Source: Ancylostoma caninum (Eukaryota; Nematoda; Chromadorea; Rhabditida; Ancylostomatidae). From it: a stretch of DNA of 64,000 bases. Made by a program: the position numbers and the translations under genes. Numbering within the stretch: the first letter of the stretch is position 1; each line of letters begins with the position of its first letter. A model generated the notes under the pieces. It was given only the letters and a program-made list of their open reading frames with translations, was not told the DNA's origin and made no database searches. The DNA lies in NCBI GenBank assembly GCA_037903475.1, contig JBAJFG010000272.1, forward strand, positions 1 through 64,000, given 5' to 3'. This document shows, one piece after another, positions 49,301-62,368 of the stretch.

Positions 49301-50050
49301 ATGTACGGTGATGTACTTTTACGTTGGAAGCATTTTTTCGTTACTCCCCTACTAAAAAATGTCCCTCTTCTGATCTTAGCAATTATCTTCCTGTTAGTAT
49401 TACATCCTTGTTATGTAGGTTATTTGAGAAAGTTCTTAAAATGCATGTAATTGCTCATCTCAACATGAATGAAATTATTCCTGCAAACTAACATGGGTTT
49501 GTTTCAGGCCGTTCTATTGAGACTAATATCTCTGAGTGTCTAGACGATTGGACTGAAGCTTTCGATAAAAAGCTTGCATGTGATGTGATTTATTTCGCCT
49601 TTGCCAAGGCATTTGATCGTGTCTCACACAAAAAATTGATGCAAGAACTGAAATGAATTCCATCCAACTGTAACCAACTGAGTCGAACAATTTCTTACTG
49701 ACAGAATGTTTCAGGTGAGAGTCGGAGAGACATACTCAGAAGTAAGAGAGGTTGGGAGTGGCGTACCTCAGGAGGAGTTTTATCACCCGTTCTCTTTAAT
49801 ATCTACGCGGCCCACATCCCATGCATGTTGTTTGATATTGGAGTGTAGAGTAAAATTCACGCAGATGACGTGAAAATCTACAGAGTGGAGTAAGAATCGG
49901 ATGATGTCTTCCGCCTTCAATGGGCCATTGATAAGAGGATTGTCTGGTCGAATACTTGGCAGTTGCCTCTGTCTCCTCATAAAACGTCTTTTATGCGACT
50001 GAGTTCTGGGTCGTTGGCCCTACCATTGCAGGTGTACGAAAATTGAGGGA
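46400..50050 (+). pseudogene. CR1-like LINE remnant, split by a TIR element
   Basis: Left part to about 46561: KNEVMLANRRNADL, and directly after the inserted element at 48108 onward DKEVRTFREEKLELKQK; together they look like a coiled-coil ORF1. Endonuclease traces: AFCETWLEP (about 48367) and RPRKGGGGVMLLVRN. RT traces: HGFVSGRSIETNISE (about 49495), FAKAFDRVSH (about 49600), GVLSPVLFNIYAAHIP (about 49775) and HADDVKIYR (about 49858, equivalent to the YADD box). Stops and frameshifts are frequent, so it is dead. The CR1 label rests on the F-K-A-F-D-x-V, GVLSP and ADD blocks and is a best fit rather than proven. Confidence 0.8.
46562..48107. mobile_element. hAT-like TIR element inserted in the LINE
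   Basis: Left end CTGGGCCGGCATGCATCATT and right end (complement) CAGGGCTGGCATGCATCATT are inverted repeats, and both continue to an ACCCATGGG block. A CAGGG-type terminus suggests hAT. It interrupts the LINE coiled-coil ORF, which resumes right after 48107. No clear 8-bp target duplication and no recognisable transposase, so non-autonomous or decayed. Confidence 0.75.
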
Positions 50051-53000
50051 GCTTCGGCTTCCGAGAGACCGAAAAAATCTTTACAATGGCTGGATCACAC
50101 ACGAGCGGTAGTCCACTCAAAATGTCACTGACTCGGCCGAAAACGAACGTCAGAGTTAGATCATTTACGATTCGGGCCGATAGCGCCTATCTTCGGATAG
50201 CTAAAAAGTTTTCCTCCACCCTCATATTGAGTCAGTTTAAATGCCATGTGTGTAGCGTTTTGTTAAAGTACGAAATTTCTTATTTCTTTTTGGGAAAATT
50301 TCTGCGAAGATCCTTGTGTTATCCTTGTGCTCAGCATTTTGCTGCTGTGTACTGTTGTGTGTTTTTTCTTCACTTTTCACACGTCCATAGTGATGTTTTC
50401 TAACGTTTGCCTTTAGCAAGCGTAATAAACTTATACTGATTTATCCTCTCGTTCTCAAATTTTGGCACAAAGTGCTACTACTAAGTAACTCTATATAATC
50501 GGATATTCAAGTGATTCTATTAATATGTAGGCATTAACATTTTTCTAATATTCGATGTAGCCCACACTCTAAAAATTATAGAATCACTCCGGCGGAGAGC
50601 ACTTAACCGAAAAAAAGAGATGGTCCGGAAACTTCCGTTGCTCATAGACCTTGATGAGAAGCCTCAGGGAAAGAACAACTAGACAACGATAGTGTGGTTA
50701 CTTAAAATGTGAGGAAGATACAAGACTACTGCTCAAGAACAAAGAGAACACCACTGTAAATTGCTTGAGCAGTTGCCCAAGATTGTTATTTAACTTGTTT
50801 TCCGGCTGAATTATAGAGAACATCTTTTAGGAACTTTCACCAAGTGAAATTCCGTCATGTCGTCAGTCAGTGCGATGCACGGTCTTTGGGCAAAAATAGC
50901 TTTGCTATAAAACAGTATACAGCAGCAGAACTGCTGAGCAGGTGGCAAGTGTTCAGAGTTGATACTTCTAAGTTAACATATTGCGGACAATGTGGTGCAC
51001 ATGATTCACCACACCTTGGGTCCAAAATGGTTCATCACGTGAACCATCCATGTCCACAAACCGTTCTATTGTACCCAGGTGGTGCACAAGGTGCAATATA
51101 AAAAAGGGCTTTGTCCACTCGCGCTAGCCGTGCAAAAAGGGGGCTCGGCCTGCAATGTAGTAGATGAATTGCGTAAAAATCTCGCGCCAAGGTAACAGAG
51201 AAACAACTTTTGTAGCACTCCTTGTAAAGGGGTGATCGCAGTTGTGCTGTCAAGTACCAAAAAGGGGTAGTAACTACTTCTGTGCAGTAGCGACGAAAAC
51301 GATTAAAAGTCTAGTACCTGAATTTTAATTCGTTTTGTGTATATGGACTGAGAAAATATGGAAATCGAACCAGCGACGAATTTTCGCCAGTGAATACTGC
51401 CCTCATTTATCTTGGTTATTCACCTCGTCAGGGAATTTCTGAAGGCATCATTCAGCAGCATTAAGACATCACACATTCTTCTTATTCCGTCTGTCGGATC
51501 ACATTGTAACATTTACTCGTTCATAAACAAGTGGATCAGCATTGTTATGAGTTTGAACAGAACATAAGAAGTGATCGACAAGATGATAGAAATGTCGCTG
51601 GCAAGGTGAAAGCTACGTAGGGTTACTTCCTTCCCTCAATAGCTTCATCTTTTAAAATCTTTGGAATAAGGCTTGAGTCACTTCAGCAGTATCTTCGCCT
51701 TGCGTGCGTTTTCGTATATGTCTGATTCAACACTCTTCCTAGTTTTCCAGTAATCAATTCAATATAACAGACAAACAAGACGACCTTTATCTCCTTCTGA
51801 TAATGAAATAGAAGGTGAGGCTACTTTTTTCGATCGTGCGTGAGCTATCATCGTCGGAAACGCGTTGATATTCGCAAAGACCGCGATAGGCTCAGATAAT
51901 CGGCCGACAAGGAGTGTGCGTAAGCAGCACTTACGGAATATTTTTACGTCTCTCCGACCTACAACAGAGAAAAAGTGGTTGATTTTTTCAAATGGAAAGT
52001 GCCCGTGGAAAGTAGTGGTGGCGAGTCTTAACTTCCTAAAAGTAAGTCTACAAATTCTTCGAAAATTTTCAATGGAATTATTAAAACTTTCTGTTAGCTT
52101 ATTTTTAGTTCATCGTACTTGTCAGCGTTCGAAAATAATTATCATTAATTTTACAAACTCATTTATCTATTCGTTTCCATACGCTGAAAGATGTATAGGT
52201 GCATCAAAGGAAAGTGCAATTGAAAAATGAATGGCAGTAATTCCGCCTCTATAGCAGCAAAAGAAACTCATGTGATGACAATACATGATATGGTAGCAGG
52301 TAGTTTGAAGGCTCTGCTACCGAGATCCCCAATAGATTCTCAATAACCGCGACATTGACCGTCACAAAAGGCGGTCAATACTTTTGTCGCATACAGCGAC
52401 AAAAGTATTGACCGCCTTTTGTGACAAATAAATTATATAGAAAATTGAAATTGGATGGAAGACCAAGTGTGACCGTTCTGCTGCCTAGAATCCTGAGAAC
52501 AATATGAAACTAGGACACACATGTATTCAATCCATTTTATCCCCAAATTTGCCAGACGTAAATAGACAAGACGGGAGAATGCTTTACTACTGCGAAACAA
52601 GTAGTCATCTTTGACTTGATCCAGAGTTTTTCTGGGATGCTTTTTTGGAATGGGAACAGTGCTAAGAAATAGCATATGTTAAGCCTTCCACAAGTCCGCT
52701 AATGAAAAGTGCCAGCTGCTCCTGTCTATGCTATGGTTCTACTTTGTTTACGTATTTGTCAACGGCGCAGAGAAGCTTCGTATCATTTCCTTTGGTTCTG
52801 ACGCCAGAATCACCGCATGACCGAGACACGATATTCGACAGAAATGCACTTTTCGTAGGATCGATTATAGGTTTAGAAATGGGCCATCCTTTTCTGAGAG
52901 GATTTTTCTGCAGCTTACAACGTAAAGACAGTGAAGGGGTTTTACACAAGAAATCATTGGTGAGCTCTCCATTTCCAAATTAGCGACCACCGTACTCCTC

Positions 53001-56000
53001 TAGTTTTGAACTGTTGGATTGTTCCACATGGACGAATGGAGGAGCAAGCATGTGCTACACCACACCACAGCATGGGCTTGCATGTGGATTGTTTGGAAGA
53101 AACAAAGGATGAAATCGACACTGGTCCCCACGGTGCATCACTTACGTGTTACCTTGTGTTTTCCTTAGAGCTGTTTTCAAGAATTGAGATAAAATTGACC
53201 GGACGTAGTCTCATATTGTTCGCCATATTTTTTTCTATATGTTGTGAAGAAACCCGCCACATCTATGCCAAATACTGTGGTTCCCATTTCAAGCGGACAA
53301 TACTTTGCCGCACCCTGTATGTATTGCCAAGCGTAGAGCGAACGGTGATAAGCTGAGCTCATTCCCTGCCACTTCTCGACATCACTTACGAGAATGTCTA
53401 TGAAATCATTGCAAACTGAGGAGAATATAAGTTAGTCTAAAAACGAGGAATGTAAACACATGGAGCTCATACAATATGTGTGAGATTAGTTGTGCATCAT
53501 TTCTACTAAACACTTAGCTGTAAGAAGAGAACACAAATGATTAATAACAAAAACTGAGGAATGTCTATCTCACCCAGACTAGCCCTGAGGTCTTTACAGC
53601 TTCCAAGCCGAATACTTCCAGCGACAGGTCTCAAACCAACTTTCTACTCTATAAAAAATATTTTGAGCTCAAGAACTGGGCCGGCAGTTTTTCCAGATGA
53701 AACCGGATCGCTTCGCATGCCTCTCCGAGGTAAGCTGCAAAATCGGAGAAATTCTAATGTAACTATTTGCAGGCTAGTGAGCCAGCGTCATCCCCACCCT
53801 AGCTCCAGGGTTGGCGACTTCATATCCCTATTAGGCGATTTTGCCGCCCCAGAAGGGAGTTTCCTCCTAGAAATTGTCTTCCCACACAGGTTGGTAGTCC
53901 TCTATCCATACAGGCTCACGGATCTGCGAAGCTATAACCCATAAATTGGGTGTTTTACAACACAAAACGTTGAAAAAATTCATCAACAGGGTCTATACAA
54001 TAACGCACATGCAACAAAACTTTCTAAAATAGTCGTCTTCAAAATGTACAAAACAAGATGTAGAAACTAAGGCGAAGGCAAGCAAAAATTCAAAGAACGT
54101 TAACAAAGGCACTAGAAATACAGGAAAAACAAGCCAAAACAATTCAAAATGAAGCGAAAATTCGGAATACAAAAATATGTGGTAAATCGAGTAAGTGAAG
54201 CGAATAAATGAGAGGATCTCCTCAAAGGCAAGGTCCGGTCAAAATCTTGCCCACCCAGGTTTTTTGCTCTCTGGAATCCAAACCATATATGTAGCACGTA
54301 CCTCAAGTTTGAGACCCCATTATATGCTCTATCGCAAGATATGGGACAAAACGTCAGAGGATTACGGTAGCAGCGGGAAAGCATGCTCCAGTTCACAAAT
54401 GCTGCGCGCATGCAATGAACAGACGCAAAAACGGTCCTTTGTTTCTCTTCCTCTTAATTTTCCTGGTGTTTATTGAATTGGTCTTGTTTTTAGTTCTAGT
54501 GAATACCGTTCAAGGGTTCATCGGCCCTACTACCGACCCGAATCGCATAAAAATGAACTCCCGCAAAAGTTGCGTGGAAGAATTCTCGAGGATGCTGATC
54601 ACGAATTTTGGTGGTTGAACTGTGAGGATTGAATGAACTGTAATGATTCGTGATTTTGAAGAATGCCATATTTACTGCAACGTTATAAAAAGGATATGTT
54701 GCCGAGGAGCCTGGATTTCATGGTTGAGTTGCTCCTCAAAAAACATTCCAGAATGTCGTTTCCACTTTTCAAAAAAAAATCCTCAAAATCTTCTCCGACT
54801 GTCCAACTGGTATTCTCCTATTGACTGGCGATAGGAATATAGAGACAAATGCTGCTTGCGGGGAAATTTCGGAAGGGTGTCTCAGCCCGCGTCCTAACAC
54901 AACTGCTTTCAAAACCAAATTACGTCTTTATTTCATTTTGGTTCGCCTTTACCTTGCTCGAGCATCAGTTCATTATTCAATGCTGTTGTGGGAAAGTGGC
55001 CTAACACTTTAACAAAGGATCAGCTTCACCTCCAGCGATCAAGGCTGTTCAATTCGCACAAATAACGAACTCTGTAGTTTCTACTTCAAAGAACTGTAGT
55101 TCATATTTCTTATCATTAGTGGGGAAATCTTCACAGTAGTCTACAAATTCCAACCTCTTTTCTTGCTTTTTATATTTTTTATATGTTAGAATTGCCTCAA
55201 TACTATGTATTATCTACTATTTTACCTCTTGTCCGCGATCCTGACACCGGTACCCATCGATTGTGGGTGGGCGTTGCGGCAGTAGGCGAAGTTGGCGACG
55301 GGCGGTCGCCAACATTGGCGATAGAACACCGTCAATGTTGGCGGTTGTGACAACGATGCCTATCGATTGTGGGCCGTCGCCAAAAGTTATGATCGGCGAC
55401 CGCCGTGGCCGGTCAGGGACGGCGACGCAGCGTGCTACACTCCACGTGGAGTACAGGAGTACAGAGCCAACCCGATGTCAACAATGGAGCCGCTGAAGTA
55501 CGATAGTAACCCTTGTTTCTTTGTAATTTGTATGGCCATGGTGGATTGTTCGATAGAGTGGTGGACGAGTTACATCACAGTTTAGTCGTAACGCACGCGT
55601 GCGATCAAATTCGCGTTTCCGCCCATAGAATCTATAAACTGTACGCTAGACTCAATTCCATCGTAAATCGGCGAGTTGCACAATATTCAAGATATTATTT
55701 TTGCTTTAGAACACGGACCCATCCAAAGGATTGGACGTCTATAAAGCTGAGCTGGCACTTCGGACTGTGACGCGACCTCGTCTTGCGCTGGAAATTCTAT
55801 TAACGCTACCCTAGTAGGTAATTTCAGCAAAACTTGCTATTTTTTTTGTTGTTTCCCGTGGATTTATTACACTGTTACCTGCTACAGCAGGCAAGATAGC
55901 GATTGCAGCGAGTAGAGCGATAGCACAGTCTGCGAAAGCGTCGGCTTCATCCACATCCATTGTACACTGATTATCAATCGTCGTTGCACCGCTGAAAACG

Positions 56001-57420
56001 GAACATCTACAGTGAGCGTCGATGGTGGTGCGTTTTACGGGGAACACGTGGAGCTACAGCGTAGCTTGCGCTGGTTTCCTCGCCTCGGCAGGAAACTGTA
56101 GGTTGGTGTTGGAATGGTTTTTATAGTTTTTAAAGTTAACATCAAATTTGATGGAAAAAGTCTTCCGTGTTCTCGAAAAACGCACCACCACTGACGCACA
56201 CTGTATGTTGTGCGACCGATTCTCTGGGCGCTGCTCTTGTCGTAAGCTACTGGGATAGTCGTTTTGTTCATAGTTCCCCTGGCCACCTGCGCATGCACGG
56301 TCTGTCAAATACTGATGGAAGTTGATGGATGCCACCATTATTCCTTGCGTTCCCATCCGCTAAAACTCCACGACTAACAAGATAGAACGTGACTGGTCCA
56401 AAGCCGCTTTGCACTCTTGACGGATTCTCGTGGGCACCACGATCGAAACGTCTACAATGGCAGCCGTCCTCATGCACCCGTCGTGAACAAACTCGGACAG
56501 TCGAACCGTGCGAGAGCCCTGCGATTACTGTCTCATCATTGCAGGCCTCTGGCATGGTGCAATGTCTGAGCAATTGCAAGGCTGCTGTGTGGAACTGTAT
56601 GCATCCTTATACGTTTGGATCATGCTGACCAGGATAATGGGAATAGAGCCGTCTCCACAATTTCCTAAACCGACTGTATCTTCACGGGTTCCCAATGGGT
56701 GGGCGTCAGGAGGATGTTGAGCTCAAACACTTATCCTTTGGAATTGGTAGTACACAAAGTGCTTTTGGTATATCTGGGGAGTAATTGGGCTAGCTTACCG
56801 GTGTCGCAAGCACAAGAAACGCCAGTGATAGGAACCTCCCTGTGAGTGCCACTAATGTGGCACACTGTTTGCACATCCACGATTACATCTTGGGAACAGA
56901 GATCTCATCATTGATATTTTCTCGAGCCAGTGCAAAAATACATACGCCGTGGGTGCTGCGGCGCGTGCAAGTGGGTCCTATTCACTGGCATACCTTATGC
57001 CTTGTCAGTATAATTTGCGCTTTTCATTTCTACCCGCATTAATTTCGTGTTTCATTACTTACACATGTAATATTTGTTAAATGGCTGATTGTAATGACCC
57101 GCAAAAGATAAAATCTATGGGGTTCGAGTTAATTCTATTCTTCACTATTCATATCTTCACGTAATAGTGTCAGTACTTTAGGTGCTGTGAGAACGTATAC
57201 GAGCGCTACAAGGACAGCTGTCAATGCGAGGAATGTGGAAACTGATAGATACGCTCTTCTGTCTCACTGGTGATATAATATGGTTGAAGACGATCCCTTG
57301 TAAGGAAACAAATGTCTATTTACTATCCATTCAGGATTTTTGGCTAATTATTACCTCACGTGTAGGATTTACAGTCCCATTGAGTCTTCACCACTACTAC
57401 ACTTTTCAATTGCTTTGTAA
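50051..57420. other. Intergenic, no gene recognised
   Basis: ORFs up to 127 codons occur on both strands without recognisable domains. Notable content: a perfect 30-bp palindrome at 52361-52425, a short inverted pair CGCCAACATTG / CAATGTTGGCG at 55308-55343 in a GC-rich block (55240-55450), and a small palindrome around ATGGTTCATCACGTGAACCAT's core near 51027. Confidence 0.5.
52361..52425. repeat. Perfect 30-bp inverted repeat, 5-nt loop
   Basis: Left arm 52361-52390 (starts GTCACAAAAGGCGGTCAATA), loop ATACA, right arm 52396-52425 exactly complementary. The left flank adds ATTGACC, so ATTGACCG occurs in both orientations around the arm. Could be a small MITE, a hairpin RNA source, or a replication-generated palindrome. 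Confidence 0.95.
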
Positions 57421-57510
57421 GAAAAAATTTATTGGAGAGGGAAAGCCATGAACAGATTGCAGTTCAGAGATGAGGTGGAAACTATCAACAGAAAAGTCTA
57501 CTTCTACACA

Positions 57511-60500
57511 TTAAATGTTTTCCTGGAAAGGAGGTTCGAGTGTATCGTCTGCTTCAGCTGATGAAAGAGAAGAAATATCCGAGTTACTATCCGTGCTCGA
57601 GTCGTCGCTTTCTTCAAGATTACCATCAGCGTCCATCGGTTTGCACAGCATCTTTCCATACGTCGTGGGTAGCTCTGAACGTTCCTCGGCATCCATAATC
57701 GCTCGAATCTCGTCTTCTGCGTTCTGGTTGTCATCCGCTCTTTCTTCGGTGTGACTTTCCAGGCGAGATTTAGCGTATTCTTCGAATATGTCTTCCCTCC
57801 ACTGGTGGTATACATCCGTCTTTCTTTGTATGACACTTCTGCGGTCCATGTACTTCCTTTGCGCACTATATGATGCTTCGACCTTTCGCACGCTGTTGAG
57901 CTCGGCAATTTTCAGCTCATTCGTGTACATGGTCGAGAGCATCATATAGAAGGGATAGGTGTGGATAGGGCTGAAATTGATGGTAGAATTATGTAAAATG
58001 GTGTCTTCGCGTGTGCTACCTATTTGAATGGTTGCGATTCGTGGTGTATCTCTGACTGGGATGCGGTTATTTTTTAATCAGTATCGAGCAATCAGTATCA
58101 ACATTCGATAGTATACAACCGTACCTCATGCCTTGAATCTGTGAATGCACCACGAATAACAGATCGTGGTTATTTCGATCTGAGCGTGATTCCTTTGCGG
58201 CCATATCACTACATCATCACATCATTGGCGCTACTTGTGCTAATGGAAGGCATGTGGTGGAATGTTCACAGCCCTACACACTCGCGTTTGCACCAACCTG
58301 CGCTAGTGACTTGTTGTAATTTAGGGAGAGATAATGCCACAAAGGAACCGGATTCGGATAAGAATGATAAAAAGTACACGTAAGCAGCCCTACACTTACA
58401 AATGTATTTCTTTGGGACAGTAGATTCTGTCCATAGAGTTCTTGCATTCGCAAACGGATGTTCCTCCGACCGGGCTTGGCTTCTCAATGTCCTCTTGGAA
58501 TCGTTTTCGAAGAATCACTTTTTCAAGGGCTCGATAGGCTATTGTGTCCTTTTGGATGTAGTCGCTGCTTGAGGCAGGAATCTCGCCATGATCACACAAA
58601 GTGAATTCGCTAGTCGTTGGGTCCTACAATCGATGCATAATTTGGGATCTTCCCTCGGAGAAATTCAGGAATAATGAGGAGCTGCTTTCTTACTGGATCC
58701 CATTGGTGAGCATTGGCCATATGGTTCAGACATGTGTTGAATAGAAACCGTATATTTCTTTGGTTTCCTGTCTGGGACCCTATTCCGATGCTTCTCCACA
58801 GATGTGTTTTCAGTTTTGATATCCAAGCACCGATTACCCTGCATTCTTTATACCGCGCGGCCTGAAAGTTGCTGTATATCTTTGATGGGTTATGCAACGT
58901 CATTCTGTTTGAAATCTTACTTCCTTCAAGCTCCTTGCTAGAGACTTCGTTAGGTGCCAAGGGTCGTAAAAAAGCAGTATGCCGGTTCCTAAGTCATTGT
59001 TCAGCTTCTTTATGAGGTTGGCAAAAACACTACTTCTATGTGTCGTAATGGACCGGATATCGACACCTTTACTATGCAGCCACCTTATCAATCTTGCGCA
59101 GCCCTCTATTTCCATGCTCGAAGATTTGAACTCTGCAAATCGTTTCGTTTACTTCCATTCACTCGTGCAGTAGTGTTAGAGTGACTAGCCCATTCCGAAA
59201 CACACCTGTTTCAGAGTAATGTATCACCTCTGTATGAATAACAAGTCCCGTTCTAATATCAGCCACCACAACTCTGCAGATTTCAGCGCAATACCCACGT
59301 GAGTCATACGCACCATCTATGGCCAGGTCGACTCCTCTCCCCTTAATTGTTGTATTCGTCTAGAACAGTTTTCGTGTAGTTGTTACGCCGGACCCACCTC
59401 ATATTCTTCTAACAAGGGAAGGATACTCCCTGGTCATGAGCTTTCTTGATGACCTATGTACGGTTCAATGCAGTTGGCATCACTGATGTCGAATCCATGC
59501 AGCACCATTCCTGCGGGGTCCTGAGTGGAAAGTTATGGCGGTTTTTGTTGGTGCGGGAGCGCACACATATGCGGTCTCGAGTGCCACAGATCCAGCTCGG
59601 TCCGTGGTATAGTGGTAAGTTTTAGCATCTACGATTTAGAAGCCGTTCTCCTTCGAGGAGGCTGTTTTCAAGCAGTTAGGCTATATTTCCCACTCGCATA
59701 CCGACAATACAAGGGTTCGGAGTGATTCCAAAGGTTCTTCGTACATCACATCTCACAACAGCAGAAACTTAATGCATGGTTTACTCTCCGACAATCAAAT
59801 TTCATCATTTACGATATCTAATCAAATACGGGATATCGTTTGAATCTGATAAAATGGCGCAAATTGATCGAAATGGGGTGGTTTCCCGCAAAGAACAAGT
59901 CCCTGATGACGTGGATGACGTAGATTGCTGTGGTTTGGCGGTATAATTCAAAGAGAGGTTAAAACCTCTCGTGCGAAATTAATTGAACAATGTTCTGCCC
60001 GAAGTTGGTAGCATCGTATCTGCTGAAGGAATTCGGCTCTTGTGAAATCTCGCGAGCGCCATCCAGGAAAGAGAAGAAGATCATTGAGAATTTTTCGTCA
60101 ATTCTGCGTGACGCTTCGTTTGACAATCTTGTATACTATGTATTAAATTTCTGCTGTTGTGAGATGTGATGTACGAAGAACCTTTGGAATCACTCCGAAC
60201 CCTTGTATTGTCACTATGCGAGTGGGAAATATAGCCTAACTGCCTACCCCGCAGGAATGGTGCGGCATGGATTCGACATCAGTGATGCTAGCTGCATTGA
60301 ACCGTACATAGGTCATCAGGAAAGCTCACGGCCAGGGAGTATCCTTCCCTTGTAAGATGTAGATGAGTACGCGCTCCTGATGAGTTTCATAAACTCGTGC
60401 AATGGCTGGACGGGCTGAGACTGTAACGTTATAGAACGTTGATTTGGCCATGACGCTGATATTGGCGTGGTCTACAAACCGCCGCAGCATCTGGGAAACA

Positions 60501-62341
60501 AACGTTGAGCAATGCTTACTTTTCTGTGTATCATCACTCTCCTATCACTCACGCTATAGCGAAACCCGGTTGTTTGGGCAGAAATTGCCAATGCTGAGGT
60601 GCCGTGATAAGTCCTTTCCTTCGTGTGGCTGACAGTTTTCGGTTGCCCCTCCCATCTTTTGAATTGGTCTCTCTCCGAGCAGCATCGGCGGCACCAGTAG
60701 ACGATGACGGGCGCCGTTCCCACCGCAACCAGGCGCTTCTCGGCGTCAGACGCCAGAGGACAGTCGCAGTGCACACATTTGGTGAGCAAAGAGAGCAACC
60801 TCTGACCCTCGACAAGGAAGTACTTGCTCAAAACTTCCTCTTGGCAGATTTGATCAAGTTGCTCGCATGCGATTGTTTGTTGGGACAGAGTACTACCCGT
60901 GTTCTCGCGAGAAGGCTGGTACGACGGATCATCCCTCTGAATATTGTTGTCATGGCCAAAGAACTATGCGCAATTATGTATCGTATAATTGAATGTATCG
61001 CAATCCTAATTGGAAAGCCCCCTTTGAATAACTATTTTTTCGACAACCTTGTCGATGGCTGTGGTTTGGGAAGACTGCGATGACAAAAACGGCGCCATTC
61101 CAGCAAGTCTTGCACAACATGTACATGAATTGTTGCAGCCCTGAAATTTCGGACTGTGCCATTACCCTTATCATTGTTGTACTAGTTTCTTTCTTTGATT
61201 TCATTTCGAGTTTTGCGACAAGTTTTCTGTTTACTAAAATGGAGGTCAGTATTTACATTGCTTGGATGTGGAAGCTTCTCACCGAGTTCCGGTCTCGATG
61301 TAAAGATTGCTCGAGGTGAGAGCGACCTAACTCGTCTTTTCGGTGTAACAACACGCCGAGGAACGAAGTTCAGGGCGATTGGTTCCAGCTGGCAGCTTCT
61401 CATCTGAATCAACCTTGTCGAAGTAATACACGTCACTTTGACATATGATGTGTCGAATGATGGTGATTATTGAAAAGGTGTGGTGAAGATACACTAGCAC
61501 CTTTTCTAGAACAAGAGGTTCATCGTCCAAGTCCTCGTTGATTGGTTGCACAGAGGTTTCCGCGGTACTGTCCGTTTTTGTTTCCGACTGACTTGGAATT
61601 ATCGCCTGAGAAGTCCGAATAGGATTTCGAGCGGTTTGTCGAAGGAAAATTAGTATTGTTTCGTATATGTACACAATCTTTCAATATACCTCTTTGATTC
61701 CTGCTGCCCTTGCTTTAGTTGTAAACGCAAACACGTCAGTCTGAAATAGCCACAGAAATTCCTGGAATCCTCACTGAGGCTTTTCTAGAGGTCAGCCAAA
61801 CAGACAACGAATTCAGTTCCAAAAGCGTCGATACGTACGTGTATCATCCTTGCCGCCTTTCTTAATCGATTCACGACAACCCATGGAACCTTTTCAGCGA
61901 TAGGTCGTTCACGGGAACAAGTAAGACAACCCTGTACATATACAGTTCAGAAATCAAATTCACACTCAGTCTTTTTGAATTTCCGTACCATTCTGCGTCT
62001 GATATGAAATCGTTCTGGTAGTCGGCCACAAACTGCGACAATATCATTCGTAATCTTCTTGGCCTGTTGGGAGATGTCAATCCACTTCATGGACTAACGA
62101 AAATTCGAGAAGTTAGTAGTTGAAACGAGTCGCTCACCATTTCTTGGAAGTGGTTTACGCAGATAGATCTGCGATTCTCATGAAAGGTGACGTACAGCTC
62201 TCTTCCACGTTGTATGGTACAACCAGCGTAGTGCATAAGAGCCGCAATGAGGACCATGTTATTATTCTCGTTGGAGCTTGTCCATTTCGCATTCGTGATC
62301 CCATCCTTCTTCGAGCAAACAGTGCATGAGAACTGCTTCAT
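57511..62341 (-). CDS. Transposase-derived gene with THAP/LIN-15-like fingers, exon 10 split by a MITE
   Basis: Exons in transcript order: 62341-62138, 62093-61989, 61931-61839, 61740-61690, 61605-61501, 61403-61283, 61233-61166, 61140-61048, 60936-60553, 60490-60353 plus 59409-59398 (split), 59359-59206, 59132-58921, 58861-58694, 58623-58400, 57970-57511. All junctions keep frame: 863 residues. Seen: C2CH finger C6/C9/C61/H64 as in THAP or LIN-15 type domains; CxxC pairs in exons 3 and 8; a zinc-ribbon-like C334-C366 block before RWEGQP; then a DDE-like core with D473 (AIDGAYDSRG), TTHRSS at 539-544 where relatives as I recall have TDRH, YDPWH at 565-569 and E695 (TSVCECK), and an acidic tail. 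Many short introns argue for a host gene, probably a domesticated transposase acting in the nucleus; a TE copy is the alternative. ATG 62341 follows an acceptor TTTCAACAG 27 bases upstream, possibly for trans-splicing. AATAAA lies at 57433-57428. Confidence 0.82.
59413..60352. mobile_element. 940-bp Harbinger-type MITE inside a coding exon
   Basis: The ends CAAGGGAAGGATACTCCCTG and their complement form inverted repeats of about 210 bp (left arm 59413-59519 plus 59672-59780; right arm 60140-60352). The insertion is bracketed by TAA on the plus strand (59410-59412, 60353-60355), a TTA/TAA duplication as used by PIF/Harbinger elements. Removing the element plus one TAA makes the host exon continuous and in frame. 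The left arm carries an extra ~150-bp segment (59520-59671). No transposase. Confidence 0.9.
59520..59671 (+). repeat. Insertion within the left MITE arm, with tRNA-like A box
   Basis: This segment is missing from the matching right arm. It contains GGTCCGTGGTATAGTGGTAAG (an A-box-like TGGTATAGTGG near 59605), but the downstream B-box match is poor and no cloverleaf forms convincingly. It may be a tRNA-derived fragment. Confidence 0.45.
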
Positions 62342-62368
62342 CTTGGTGCTTGAGACTTGAGCACGAAT

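Noticed and set aside
55811..56628. Set of overlapping ORFs of 78-103 codons on both strands
   Set aside because: No domain, mutual overlap, and no consistent exon chain.
59585..59660. Possible tRNA gene
   Set aside because: Only the A box fits; the B box and a cloverleaf are not convincing and the segment is inside a MITE arm.
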